Source: CAYUNE01 sp964446115 (GTDB lineage Bacteria > Desulfobacterota > Desulfobulbia > Desulfobulbales > Desulfobulbaceae). Taken from it: 49,145 bases of DNA. The stretch lies in contig CAYUNE010000020.1 of the NCBI GenBank assembly GCA_964446115.1, positions 1 to 49,145 of the forward strand. The letters run 5' to 3'. Positions 23,335-30,639 of this stretch are shown here, one piece after another. A program made the position numbers and the translations under genes. Below the pieces are notes generated by a model. That model made no database searches, was not told where the DNA came from, and saw nothing but the letters and a program-made list of their open reading frames with translations. Numbering within the stretch: the stretch's first letter is position 1; each line of letters starts with the position of its first letter.

Positions 23335-24519
23335 TCAGGCCAGGGCTCGTTTCCTGACCCGCACCAAAAAGAGCGCCAGGGGACGGTAGAGCAGGTGGGC
23401 CCATTTGGCAAAGGGAACCTCCAGCACCAGCATGGGAACAACGATCATCATGTGGATGACATAGAGGTAGTAGGTGGAAAGGGGCATGCCCAGCAACCGC
23501 GTGAAGTGGATGAGGATACCGGTCAGGGTCGTCAGCCACAGAAGGATCAGGAAGGCCCAATCAGTTGAATGGGAATGGGCGTACACGGTTTTGCTCTTTT
23601 TGAAGCGGCCGATGAGGGCGTAGGTGGTGCCGTAAAGGATGGCAAAGGTGGCGTAATAGCCCAGCAGTCGTACCGGGTTCCAGAGGGAGAGGATCTCGTC
23701 ACGCTGGAACCAGCGCAGGAAAACCACCACCAGAATGAAGATGGTGGAATAACCGCTCATGATCAGAAGGTGGATCAGCCATTGGGTAAACTGGGAACGG
23801 CTGCCGCATCCCTGAAATCTCTTCTGAGTGAGAAAGTTGCTGACAAGCACCCTGAATTCGTCGCGATAAATGGAGAGGGGAATACCGTTCCACTTTTTTT
23901 CCTCCCGGAGCTCCGAGGATTCATCCCCGTCTCCCTCGGCTGCCGTATCTTTCTTTTTTTCATACTGTCCGGGGTCGCCGAGGATCATTTTTGCCATTCT
24001 GCGACTATTGGTGAGCAGGAAAAAGGAGAGTACCACCAGCATGATCAGGTCGAGAATTTCGATCACATGGCTGGAGGCAAAAACGTTGAGGGCCACCCGG
24101 TCGGTGAGCATGGGACCGTGGAAGACAAGAAAGCCAAGGCCCACCAGCAGAGCGATCACCAGGATTGCTGCGATCTCGAATGTCTTTGAGGTGTAGAACA
24201 GCCGTGAAATACCGGTCCAGTCATAGCTGGCGGTCAGATACCGGCGTAGACCCATCATCACCTCGCCGGGATGGGCGTCACGGGGACAGGTCTCGGAACA
24301 GTCCCCACAGTAGTAGCAGAGCCACGGTTCCGGGCTCTGCAGCAGTTTCTCCGTTGCCCCGATCTGCAGATAGCGGATGGTTTTGCGCGGAAACGGGGTA
24401 TTGCTGTCGGAGAGTGAGCAGACAGCAGTACAGTTGCCGCAGTTGAAACAGGTGGCGGCGTCCTTGACGCCATATTCCTTCAATTGGACCAGGAGACCGG
24501 GATCGACTGAGAGAGCCAT
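23335..24519 (-). CDS. qmoC: QmoC-like quinone-interacting subunit (HdrC-HdrE fusion)
   Basis: A 394-residue protein. The N-terminal HdrC-like part carries two [4Fe-4S] sites (C24, C27, C30, C34; C68, C71, C74, C78), followed by a membrane domain of the HdrE/NarI cytochrome b type with about six hydrophobic segments and candidate haem His residues (for example ASSHVIEILD, RSQFTQWLIHLLIM, AHSHSTDWAF, YLYVIHMMIVV). In sulfate reducers QmoC links the soluble QmoAB flavoproteins to menaquinone. A charged cytoplasmic stretch (YEKKKDTAAEGDGDE) separates two membrane groups. It is the last gene of the tusA-qmo operon. Confidence 0.92.
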   Translation of the reverse strand: MALSVDPGLLVQLKEYGVKDAATCFNCGNCTAVCSLSDSNTPFPRKTIRYLQIGATEKLLQSPEPWLCYYCGDCSETCPRDAHPGEVMMGLRRYLTASYDWTGISRLFYTSKTFEIAAILVIALLVGLGFLVFHGPMLTDRVALNVFASSHVIEILDLIMLVVLSFFLLTNSRRMAKMILGDPGQYEKKKDTAAEGDGDESSELREEKKWNGIPLSIYRDEFRVLVSNFLTQKRFQGCGSRSQFTQWLIHLLIMSGYSTIFILVVVFLRWFQRDEILSLWNPVRLLGYYATFAILYGTTYALIGRFKKSKTVYAHSHSTDWAFLILLWLTTLTGILIHFTRLLGMPLSTYYLYVIHMMIVVPMLVLEVPFAKWAHLLYRPLALFLVRVRKRALA

Positions 24520-24625
24520 GATTTTCTCCTATGTTTTCGCTGTACAGGGCACCCCGGTTTCATCTCGCCGGAGGGCCGGTTGGTGAATCGTTACGGCGAC
24601 GATTCAATCACGCTCTGCCGTAAGC

Positions 24626-24916
24626 TCAGCTGATGAGTTCATATTTGAAATAATCGCCGTCCTTTGAGCCCTCGGCCACCATGCCGTACTTTTTGAGGGT
24701 GGATATGTACATGAGTACGGTGGCACTTTCCAACCGCGCGGCCGCGGCCAGCTCCGGCACCGTTTTTGCCTCATCGGCCAGGGCCTTGCGGATGGCACCG
24801 ATAATCTTGTTTTGTTCCTTGACCGCCTTGCGGGCGCCCTCGATGCTCTTTTTTCGCTCCATGCGCAGCATCTTCAGGGCCATGGTTTCCAGGTTTTTCA
24901 CTCGTTTTTCGTTCAT
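24626..24916 (-). CDS. Small winged-helix-like protein between qmoB and qmoC
   Basis: A 96-residue protein with a basic N-terminal helix (MALKMLRMERKKSIEGARKAVKEQN) and a C-terminal winged-helix pattern (KTVPELAAAARLESATVLMYISTLKKYGMV, then a beta-wing DGDYFKYELIS) like ArsR-type DNA-binding domains. The ATG at 24916 has a weak GGGATGG site and overlaps nothing. Lying between two subunits of one complex, it could be a local regulator or a structural subunit that has lost DNA binding. Function unknown. Confidence 0.75.
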   Translation of the reverse strand: MNEKRVKNLETMALKMLRMERKKSIEGARKAVKEQNKIIGAIRKALADEAKTVPELAAAARLESATVLMYISTLKKYGMVAEGSKDGDYFKYELIS

Positions 24917-24929
24917 CGTCCCATCCCGC

Positions 24930-26795
24930 CTAATATTTGACGATGGCGTCGACCATCTCTTCATACTCCTGCAACCGCCAGCCGAGAACTTCGATGCTGT
25001 TGTCCGGGCAGACCGCAACACACATCCCGCAACCGGTGCAAAGAGCAGGGTTGACCTCGGCTCTGCCGCCTGCCTGCATGACAATGGCCTTTTCCGGACA
25101 TTCCTTGATGCAGTTGCCGGTGCCCCGGCATTTCTCAGGATCAACCCGAGCCACAAAGGGATCAAGCTCCACATAGCCCCTGCCCAGGAGGGCGGCAGCC
25201 TTGGCTGCGGCAGCCTGAGCCGCGTTGCAGGTTTCGTTGATATCCATGGGAGCCTGGCAGGTTCCGGCGAGCAGGATGCCGCCGTTGGCCAGCTCCACGG
25301 GTCGCAGTTTGGGGTGAACCTCCTGCAGGAATTTGTCCGACCCCACGGGCAGTTTCATTTTTTCGACCAGGTCGCCGATATCCGCCGCCTTCATGCCGGT
25401 GGCCAGGACCACCAGGTCCACCCCGGCTTCGATCTCCTCGCCGAAGGTCAACGTGTCCCGCACGCGGATGGAAAGCGGGTAGTCGCCGGAACCCTTTTCG
25501 ACAACCGGCGCATCCTCCGGTTCAAAGCGGAAAAAAAGAACATTTTTCGCCGCGGCCTGATCGTAATAGTCTTCCTGTCCCCGGCCATAGGTGCGAATAT
25601 CACGATAAAAGTCGAGAACCTGGGTTTCCGGGTAGTTCTCCCTGACTTCAAGGGCGGCCTGCAGGGTTGCCGTGCAACAGGTGCGGGAACAGTATTCATT
25701 CATATAGTCGTTTTCATCGGCCTCGTGGATACCCGGGATTTGCCGGCTGCCCACGCAGTGGATCATGGCGATGCGTCTGACGGGACGGCCGTTGATGGTG
25801 AGGGTGGGGGTCCCCTGGGGCGCCTGGTTCAGCAAACGGATGAATTGGCGCAGGGTAATCACTTCCCGGTTCTCCCCATAGCCGTATTCTCCCTGTAACG
25901 GTTCGTAGAGCTGGAACCCGGTGGCAAAGATGATCACCCCGGTTTTCAGGGTTTCCTCACTGTTTTCAGAGGGAACCGGGGCCGGGAGAAAGCCGGCGAA
26001 GGGAAGAAAGTCACCCACCGTGGAAGCGGATATTTCTTTGAATTCATGATCGTTTTTTTCCGGCACCCGACGACTGATCTTGATCTGAAACTGACCGATA
26101 TAGCCCTCAAAACCGGTGAGCTCCGCGCAGGTATGGACGCTGATCCGCGGAGAGTTCATGATCTTTTCCGCCAGATAGCGGATCAGATCGGCCGCCTTTT
26201 CCCGGGTGGGAAAGACCCCGTCAAGCAACGAGACATTGCCGCCGAGAAAGGGTGTTTTTTCAATCAACGCCACTTCGATGCCGTTTGCGGCCAGGTCGAC
26301 TGCTGCCCGTAATCCGGCAATGCCGCCGCCGATCACGGTGGCATGTCCCACGGCGTCCACCCGGATGGGTTCCAGCGGTTCCAGGCCGCGGGCCTTGGCA
26401 ACGGCGGCGGCGATCAGGGTGGTGGCCTTGTTCGTCGCCGGATCACCATGGTGGACCCAGGAAACCTGTTCCCGGATATTGGCGTGTTCGTAGAGATAGG
26501 GGTTCATCTCGGCGCGGCTGATGGCACCCCGGAAGGTGAGTTCATGCAGACTGGGAGCGCAGGAGGCGACCACCACCCGGTTGATCTTCCCTCCTTTGAT
26601 ATCTTCCTGGATCAGCTCCTGACCGGGATCGGAACACATGAACATGTTGGTTCGCGACACTGAAACCCCGGGAATATCCTTGACCGCCTCGGCCACCTTT
26701 TCCACATCCACATGATCGGAAATATTGCCGCCGCAGTGACAGATATAGACACCGACCCTGGCCTGATCTTCGGTTTTCTCTTTTTTTTCAGACAT
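24930..26795 (-). CDS. qmoB: HdrA/QmoB-like FAD and Fe-S subunit
   Basis: A 621-residue soluble flavoprotein with HdrA layout: N-terminal YICHCGGNISDHVDV domain, FAD-binding GGGIAG (156-161), MIHCVGSRQ, YCSRTCCTATLQAAL, and a C-terminal ferredoxin domain. One cluster motif is complete (CTGCGMCVAVCP); the other reads CRGTGNCIKECP, one Cys short of the usual pattern. Canonical QmoB carries a C-terminal MvhD-like extension; here it is absent and a separate mvhD-like gene lies at 28201. The ATG at 26795 was chosen at MSEKKEK; the in-frame extension upstream has no family features. It likely exchanges electrons between sulfur substrates and QmoC. Confidence 0.88.
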   Translation of the reverse strand: MSEKKEKTEDQARVGVYICHCGGNISDHVDVEKVAEAVKDIPGVSVSRTNMFMCSDPGQELIQEDIKGGKINRVVVASCAPSLHELTFRGAISRAEMNPYLYEHANIREQVSWVHHGDPATNKATTLIAAAVAKARGLEPLEPIRVDAVGHATVIGGGIAGLRAAVDLAANGIEVALIEKTPFLGGNVSLLDGVFPTREKAADLIRYLAEKIMNSPRISVHTCAELTGFEGYIGQFQIKISRRVPEKNDHEFKEISASTVGDFLPFAGFLPAPVPSENSEETLKTGVIIFATGFQLYEPLQGEYGYGENREVITLRQFIRLLNQAPQGTPTLTINGRPVRRIAMIHCVGSRQIPGIHEADENDYMNEYCSRTCCTATLQAALEVRENYPETQVLDFYRDIRTYGRGQEDYYDQAAAKNVLFFRFEPEDAPVVEKGSGDYPLSIRVRDTLTFGEEIEAGVDLVVLATGMKAADIGDLVEKMKLPVGSDKFLQEVHPKLRPVELANGGILLAGTCQAPMDINETCNAAQAAAAKAAALLGRGYVELDPFVARVDPEKCRGTGNCIKECPEKAIVMQAGGRAEVNPALCTGCGMCVAVCPDNSIEVLGWRLQEYEEMVDAIVKY

Positions 26796-26853
26796 ATCTC
26801 GATCCTCTTTCTGCCGATGGCCCTGCGTTGTTCCTCTTCCGTGGTTATCCGCG

Positions 26854-28170
26854 TCAGGCCGCGACAGACGTTGTTTGCCGCTCAAGCTCCTTGAGATAGT
26901 TGGAGGCCTCCATGGCGGCGGCCCCGGCCTCGGTGATGGTATCGACGATATCCTTGGGTCCGGCGGCAACCCCGGCCATGAACACACCCTTGAGATCGGT
27001 AACCGTTGGGGCGATCTTGGGCATGACGGAACGGAGAAAACCGTCCTCGGCGCAGGAGACCGCGCAGATCCCCTCCGGATTCCACTGGGGAACGATACCG
27101 AGAGAGAGAATCACCAGGTCATGCTCCCGCTCCATTACTCCCCCGTCCCCCTCCTGTTCTTCATAGCGCAGGAGGGCATTCTGGTCCCGGCCGCCGCTGA
27201 TGGCGGCAACCTTGGCCTTGACGAACTCGATACCCATGGCCTTGGCATTCTGGTAAAACTGTTCATACCCCTTGCCAAAGGCGCGGATATCCATGTAGTA
27301 GATGGTTATATCGGCTAGGGGCAGGGCCCCGGAGAGCAGCATCGCCTGTTTGACGGCATACATGCAGCAGACACGGGAACAATAGGGAATACCCAGGCTC
27401 TTGTCGCGGGAGCCGGCACACTGCACATAGGCGATGGAATCGGGCTCTTTTCCGTCGGAGGGCCGCAGCACCCGGTTGTAGGGCCCGTGGGGAGCCAGCA
27501 GCCGTTCCATCTGCATGGAGCTGATCACGTTCGGCAGTTTGCCCAGGCCGAATTGGGGTTTGTGGTCCAAGGGGGAGAGTTCGAAACCGGTGGCCAGGAT
27601 GGCTGTTTTTGCGGTGATGGTGAAGTTTTCCGGCTGCATGAAGTAATCAACGGCATCGGTGGGACAGACGCGGGCGCACTTGCCGCAGAGCATGCAATCT
27701 TCCGGGTTGAGCAGGGCAATCTGCGGGATTGCGTTGGAAAAGGGGATATGGATGGCCTTGCGCATGTTGAATCCCCCCTGTTCCGGATCAACCACGTAGA
27801 CCGGACAGCCGTATTCACATTTGCGGCAGCCGATACATTTTTCCGGATCAACATAGCGCGGTTTTTGCGTCAACCCGGCGATAATCCGGTCCGGTGCCTT
27901 GCGGTCGAGCCTCTCCAGGGTGCAGTAGGTGAAGAGGGTGATATTTTCATGGTGCGCCGCCGAGGACATCTTGGGAGTGGTGATGCAGCTGGCGCAGTCC
28001 AGGGTGGGGAAGACCTTGGAGAGCCTGATCATTTTGCCGCCGATGGTGGCATCCTTTTCGACAACGGCCACGGTATATCCCTGGTCGCCTAGATCCAGCG
28101 CCGCCTGCAGGCCGGCGATGCCCCCTCCGATCACCAGGGCGTCAAATTGAAGATTCTGCTTTGATTTCAT
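26854..28170 (-). CDS. qmoA: HdrA/QmoA-like flavoprotein
   Basis: A 438-residue FAD protein: GGGIAG at 15-20, a Cys pair in LDCASCITTPKM (59, 62), two [4Fe-4S] motifs (C112, C115, C118, C122 and C159, C162, C165, C169), YVQCAGSRD and YCSRVCCMYAVKQAM typical of HdrA. It partners the second HdrA-like protein encoded just downstream, as QmoA with QmoB. In classical Qmo the partner enzyme is APS reductase; no aprBA is in this window, so the electron donor or acceptor may differ. Gap to the next gene is 58 bases. Confidence 0.88.
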   Translation of the reverse strand: MKSKQNLQFDALVIGGGIAGLQAALDLGDQGYTVAVVEKDATIGGKMIRLSKVFPTLDCASCITTPKMSSAAHHENITLFTYCTLERLDRKAPDRIIAGLTQKPRYVDPEKCIGCRKCEYGCPVYVVDPEQGGFNMRKAIHIPFSNAIPQIALLNPEDCMLCGKCARVCPTDAVDYFMQPENFTITAKTAILATGFELSPLDHKPQFGLGKLPNVISSMQMERLLAPHGPYNRVLRPSDGKEPDSIAYVQCAGSRDKSLGIPYCSRVCCMYAVKQAMLLSGALPLADITIYYMDIRAFGKGYEQFYQNAKAMGIEFVKAKVAAISGGRDQNALLRYEEQEGDGGVMEREHDLVILSLGIVPQWNPEGICAVSCAEDGFLRSVMPKIAPTVTDLKGVFMAGVAAGPKDIVDTITEAGAAAMEASNYLKELERQTTSVAA

Positions 28171-28200
28171 GGGATTCTCCCTCGCCGGTGCGGCCGGCTT

Positions 28201-28662
28201 TTATTTCTCTGCGGAGTCGCCGGCCTTGCGGGTCTCATCATTCCGGTCCACCTCTTTGAGGACCGGCGGTCCCAGCTCGGCGATGATTCTGTTCATGTCG
28301 TTGACCTCCTTTAAAAAAGGACGGTTGCAGACGGTGCAGATGGCGGTCAACCGCAGGCGGCGCAGATCGAGATTATACTGTTTCATCAGCTGAAAGACAT
28401 TGTCGATGCGCCGGGCAAAGGCGTGATAGGCGCCTTCATAGGGGCATTCCTCGCCGCAGGACATGATGATGATGCCGCTGATTCCCTTCCTGAAACAGTC
28501 GATGTAAAAGTGTTCCGGGAAGAGAACCGGAGCTCTGACCCGCAGAATATAGGTGTTTGCCGGATAGCTCGAATGTGCCTGACCCACCGAATTGGCACCC
28601 GGATAGGCGCAGGACTCGGTAGCCAGAATAAGAATTTTTCCCTCGGGGGTGTCGTGTGCCAT
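28201..28662 (-). CDS. mvhD: MvhD-type hydrogenase iron-sulfur subunit
   Basis: A 153-residue protein of the MvhD/FlpD family, which carries a [2Fe-2S] cluster and passes electrons between a donor enzyme and HdrA. Visible cysteines: C18 (ATESCAYPGAN), C56, C69 and C73 (IIIMSCGEECPYEGAY), C109 and C112 (AICTVCNRPF). The ATG at 28662 follows an AAGGCAGG site. In QmoB this domain is usually fused to the HdrA part; here it is free. It lies 30 bases upstream of the QmoA-like gene. No hydrogenase gene is nearby. Confidence 0.87.
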   Translation of the reverse strand: MAHDTPEGKILILATESCAYPGANSVGQAHSSYPANTYILRVRAPVLFPEHFYIDCFRKGISGIIIMSCGEECPYEGAYHAFARRIDNVFQLMKQYNLDLRRLRLTAICTVCNRPFLKEVNDMNRIIAELGPPVLKEVDRNDETRKAGDSAEK

Positions 28663-28734
28663 GACGGACCTGCCTTGTTCTCCGGAAACCGGTTCCCCGT
28701 TCACCAGGGCGGGTAACGAAAAACCGCATGGTTA

Positions 28735-28887
28735 TTGACCACAGGCAGCGCATCTTCACGCGCTCTCCCCCGGCCGCATAGTGGGGTTATAGCGGCCGGA
28801 AGAAGCGTGCAAATCTGCAGCATCGGTGACCAATAACGGTTTGGAAGCACGATATACCGCGTGGTTACATACCCTGTGATCGGTTTC
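28735..28887. repeat. Dispersed intergenic repeat, copy 3
   Basis: About 150 bases in the 396-base gap between tusA and mvhD. It contains GCGCATCTTCACGCG, a GGCCGCATAGTGG ... ATAGCGGCC inverted repeat, AAATCTGCAGCA, GGTGACCAATAACGG and GATATACCGCG, and ends in GTGATCGGTTTC. The rest of the gap (28888-29058) has a further GC-rich dyad, and no gene is seen. Confidence 0.75.
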
Positions 28888-29058
28888 ACCGCAGGGTGGT
28901 CGGATACAGGCGGGAAGCTGAGAGATTCCCGACCCGGCCTATACCCGCCTGCCTTTCCGTAACTTCCCACCGGGTTTGTGCAACCCGGCGGTATAATATA
29001 CTTCCTGGCCTCAGGCGCTTACAGGCGCTTACGCCTTTTTGTTTGAATATGGGTGGTT

Positions 29059-29307
29059 TTATTTCTTGCGGGTTATGTAGTGTTTGTCATAGCCGTCCGC
29101 CTCGATGAAACCCATATAGTCGTGGCCCACCTTGTCGGCCCAGGCCTTGAGGTCAATGCGGGTGCCTTCGTCATTTGAAAAAACTTCCATAACTTCGCCC
29201 ACCTTGACCTTGCCGATTCCCTTTTTCGCCTCCAGCAGGGGGCCGGGACAGGCGGAACCGCGGGAATCGATGGTGCTTGCTGCCGTGATGTTGCTCAGAT
29301 CGGACAT
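29059..29307 (-). CDS. tusA: TusA-family sulfur carrier
   Basis: An 82-residue TusA/SirA-fold protein with the catalytic Cys20 in SACPGPLLEAKKGI, where persulfide sulfur is carried, followed by the usual MEVFSNDEGTRIDLKAWADKVGH. The ATG at 29307 has GGAG seven bases upstream; an ATG at 29319 would lack a site. With DsrE and Hdr/Qmo-like neighbours it probably delivers sulfane sulfur to the flavoprotein complex rather than acting in tRNA thiolation. Confidence 0.92.
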   Translation of the reverse strand: MSDLSNITAASTIDSRGSACPGPLLEAKKGIGKVKVGEVMEVFSNDEGTRIDLKAWADKVGHDYMGFIEADGYDKHYITRKK

Positions 29308-29420
29308 AGTATTCTCCATTGGGATTGAATTGAGGGTGCCTTGAAAAATGCGGATTGCCGCTGGTGATTTCTCAAGGTGTCGTTGTTTTTAAAAAAGAAA
29401 TCTCTCCGGCGGTGCAGGTA

Positions 29421-29792
29421 TCAGAAAGAGATAACCTTGTCGGCGGCGATGATTCTCTCGTTGACCATCACTGCGGTGGTGGCGTCAACACCTTCCACCA
29501 GGTCGCTGATTTCCATCTTGCGTCCCTTGATACAGGGAAGACAGACCAGCAGCTCACCGCCGTTGTTCAGAAAGTTGGTCATTAGCTCCTTGTGGGGCAG
29601 ACGCTCCGGAGCATGGACGGTCTCGGAGTAGCCCTTGAGCGCCAGCAGGGTGCCCTCGCCCAGGAGAATGATGGTGACTTCGTGCTCCATGGAAAGCGCC
29701 ACATTGGCCAGGGTGAAACCGGTGACCGCATCTTCGGCCCGTTCGCCGGCAGCCGTGAAAATGTAGACGAGTTTCTGTTGTTTTTCGGACAT
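29421..29792 (-). CDS. DsrE-family sulfur-trafficking protein
   Basis: A 123-residue DsrE/TusD-like protein: KLVYIFTAAGERAEDAVTGFTLANVAL at the start, conserved IILLGEGTLLALKG, and candidate persulfide cysteines C84 and C87 (LLVCLPCIKGRK). Related to DsrE2/DsrE3 proteins that exchange sulfur with TusA. A strong GGAGGGA site precedes the ATG. It lies between tusA and the Cys-less TusA paralog; the whole run is read from the sigma-54 promoter at 30415. Confidence 0.88.
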   Translation of the reverse strand: MSEKQQKLVYIFTAAGERAEDAVTGFTLANVALSMEHEVTIILLGEGTLLALKGYSETVHAPERLPHKELMTNFLNNGGELLVCLPCIKGRKMEISDLVEGVDATTAVMVNERIIAADKVISF

Positions 29793-29880
29793 GCTTCCCT
29801 CCCTAATTCGGTTTTCGTTATCGTCTCAGCCGCTTTTCTTCGCCGCCGGCGGCAGGCCGCAACGGCAGCGGATCGCCCGT

Positions 29881-30054
29881 AATTGGTCACCAGCACCGCA
29901 TCTTCACACGCTTGCTCCCGGGTCGCATAGTGGGCTATAGCGGCCGGAAGAGTTTATGCAGGTAAGCGCTTAACTCAGAATCTGCAGCACCTCCAACCAA
30001 TTCCAGTTTGGAAGTATGATATACTGCGGGGTTACATACCCCGTGATCGGTTAC
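29881..30054. repeat. Dispersed intergenic repeat, copy 4 (longest)
   Basis: About 175 bases between the TusA paralog and dsrE. The ends AATTGGTCAC and GTGATCGGTT form imperfect terminal inverted repeats. Internally it has CCGCATCTTCACACG, GTCGCATAGTGGG ... ATAGCGGCCGGAAGA, a 20-base insertion (GTAAGCGCTTAAC region) not in copy 3, AATCTGCAGCACC and ATATACTGCGGGGTTACATA. It occupies most of the 297-base gap; no gene is seen there. Confidence 0.75.
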
Positions 30055-30089
30055 GATCGGTCTGGTCCTGCCTGCCTTGGTAGCGCGCT

Positions 30090-30371
30090 TCATGCCCGGC
30101 ATGGGCACCCCCGGGATGATGCCTCCGGAGGAGTGCCGCTGACTTTCTCCAGAACGAGGAGAAAAAGAGCGTTTTTTTCCAGTGCCTGTCGGCTCACCAC
30201 CCGGTAACTGTCGCGGGGAACCACCTTGAACAGTTCGTCGGGAATATCGTTGCCCTCATAGAGAATTTCCAGCCGTTCACCCGGTCCGATCTCCCGGAAT
30301 GCCTGGCTGAACTTCAAGAGGGTAAAGGGGTCGAGGATTCCCTGTAATTGCAGTCTTCGCTTTTTTCCCAT
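30090..30371 (-). CDS. TusA-like protein lacking the catalytic cysteine
   Basis: A 93-residue protein with TusA-like strand-helix order: LQLQGILDPFTLLKFSQAFREIGPGERLEILYEG, then VPRDSYRVVSRQALEKNALFLLVLEK. Where TusA has CPxP the sequence is DPFT (Asp14), so it cannot form a persulfide there. It may be a structural or regulatory partner of DsrE/TusA. It is the first gene after the sigma-54 promoter. The ATG at 30371 has a poor ribosome site. Family call is moderate because identity is low. Confidence 0.65.
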   Translation of the reverse strand: MGKKRRLQLQGILDPFTLLKFSQAFREIGPGERLEILYEGNDIPDELFKVVPRDSYRVVSRQALEKNALFLLVLEKVSGTPPEASSRGCPCRA

Positions 30372-30414
30372 GACAAAGTCCGTCTTCACGTCAATCCCGC
30401 CCCACAGCAGGTAT

Positions 30415-30430
30415 AGCAAAAGGTGTGCCG
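30415..30430 (-). promoter_or_regulatory. Strong candidate sigma-54 promoter of the tusA-dsrE-mvhD-qmo operon
   Basis: On the - strand the sequence reads CGGCACACCTTTTGCT, against the consensus TGGCACnnnnnTTGCW: 10 of 11 defined positions agree, with GG and GC separated by 10 bases. The start point would be near 30404, some 33 bases before the first ATG. The divergent gene encodes a sigma-54 activator, and its likely operators lie 150-200 bases upstream. Confidence 0.82.
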
Positions 30431-30580
30431 AAACCGACTCCGTCACGGCAAAGTTCCGGCAGGGATCGATGCCGGAGCAAGAAACACGAAAAGTGGGGTT
30501 GGTGGCGCCGTACCGGCCGGTCCGGCAAGGAAAGCGGCAGGGGGAGAGTTATCATTCCCCTTGCCGGGGTTGGTATTGAC

Positions 30581-30627
30581 TGTTAAAGTGTTACACCATT
30601 GTTTGACAATATGTTAAAATTTTAACA
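30581..30627. promoter_or_regulatory. Operator pair in front of the sigma-54 activator
   Basis: TGTTAAAATTTTAACA at 30612-30627 is a perfect 16-bp palindrome, and TGTTAAAGTGTTACA at 30581-30595 is a related imperfect one, centred about 32 bases apart (three helical turns). This spacing and the distance of about 150-200 bases from the sigma-54 promoter fit upstream activating sites. They also lie just before the activator's own ATG at 30640. Confidence 0.65.
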
Positions 30628-30639
30628 ATAGGCTGGAGA

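Noticed and set aside
28663..29058. CRISPR-like array or attachment site in the repeat-bearing gap
   Set aside because: Repeats are single, long and dispersed over kilobases, not short units with regular spacers, and no cas gene is present.
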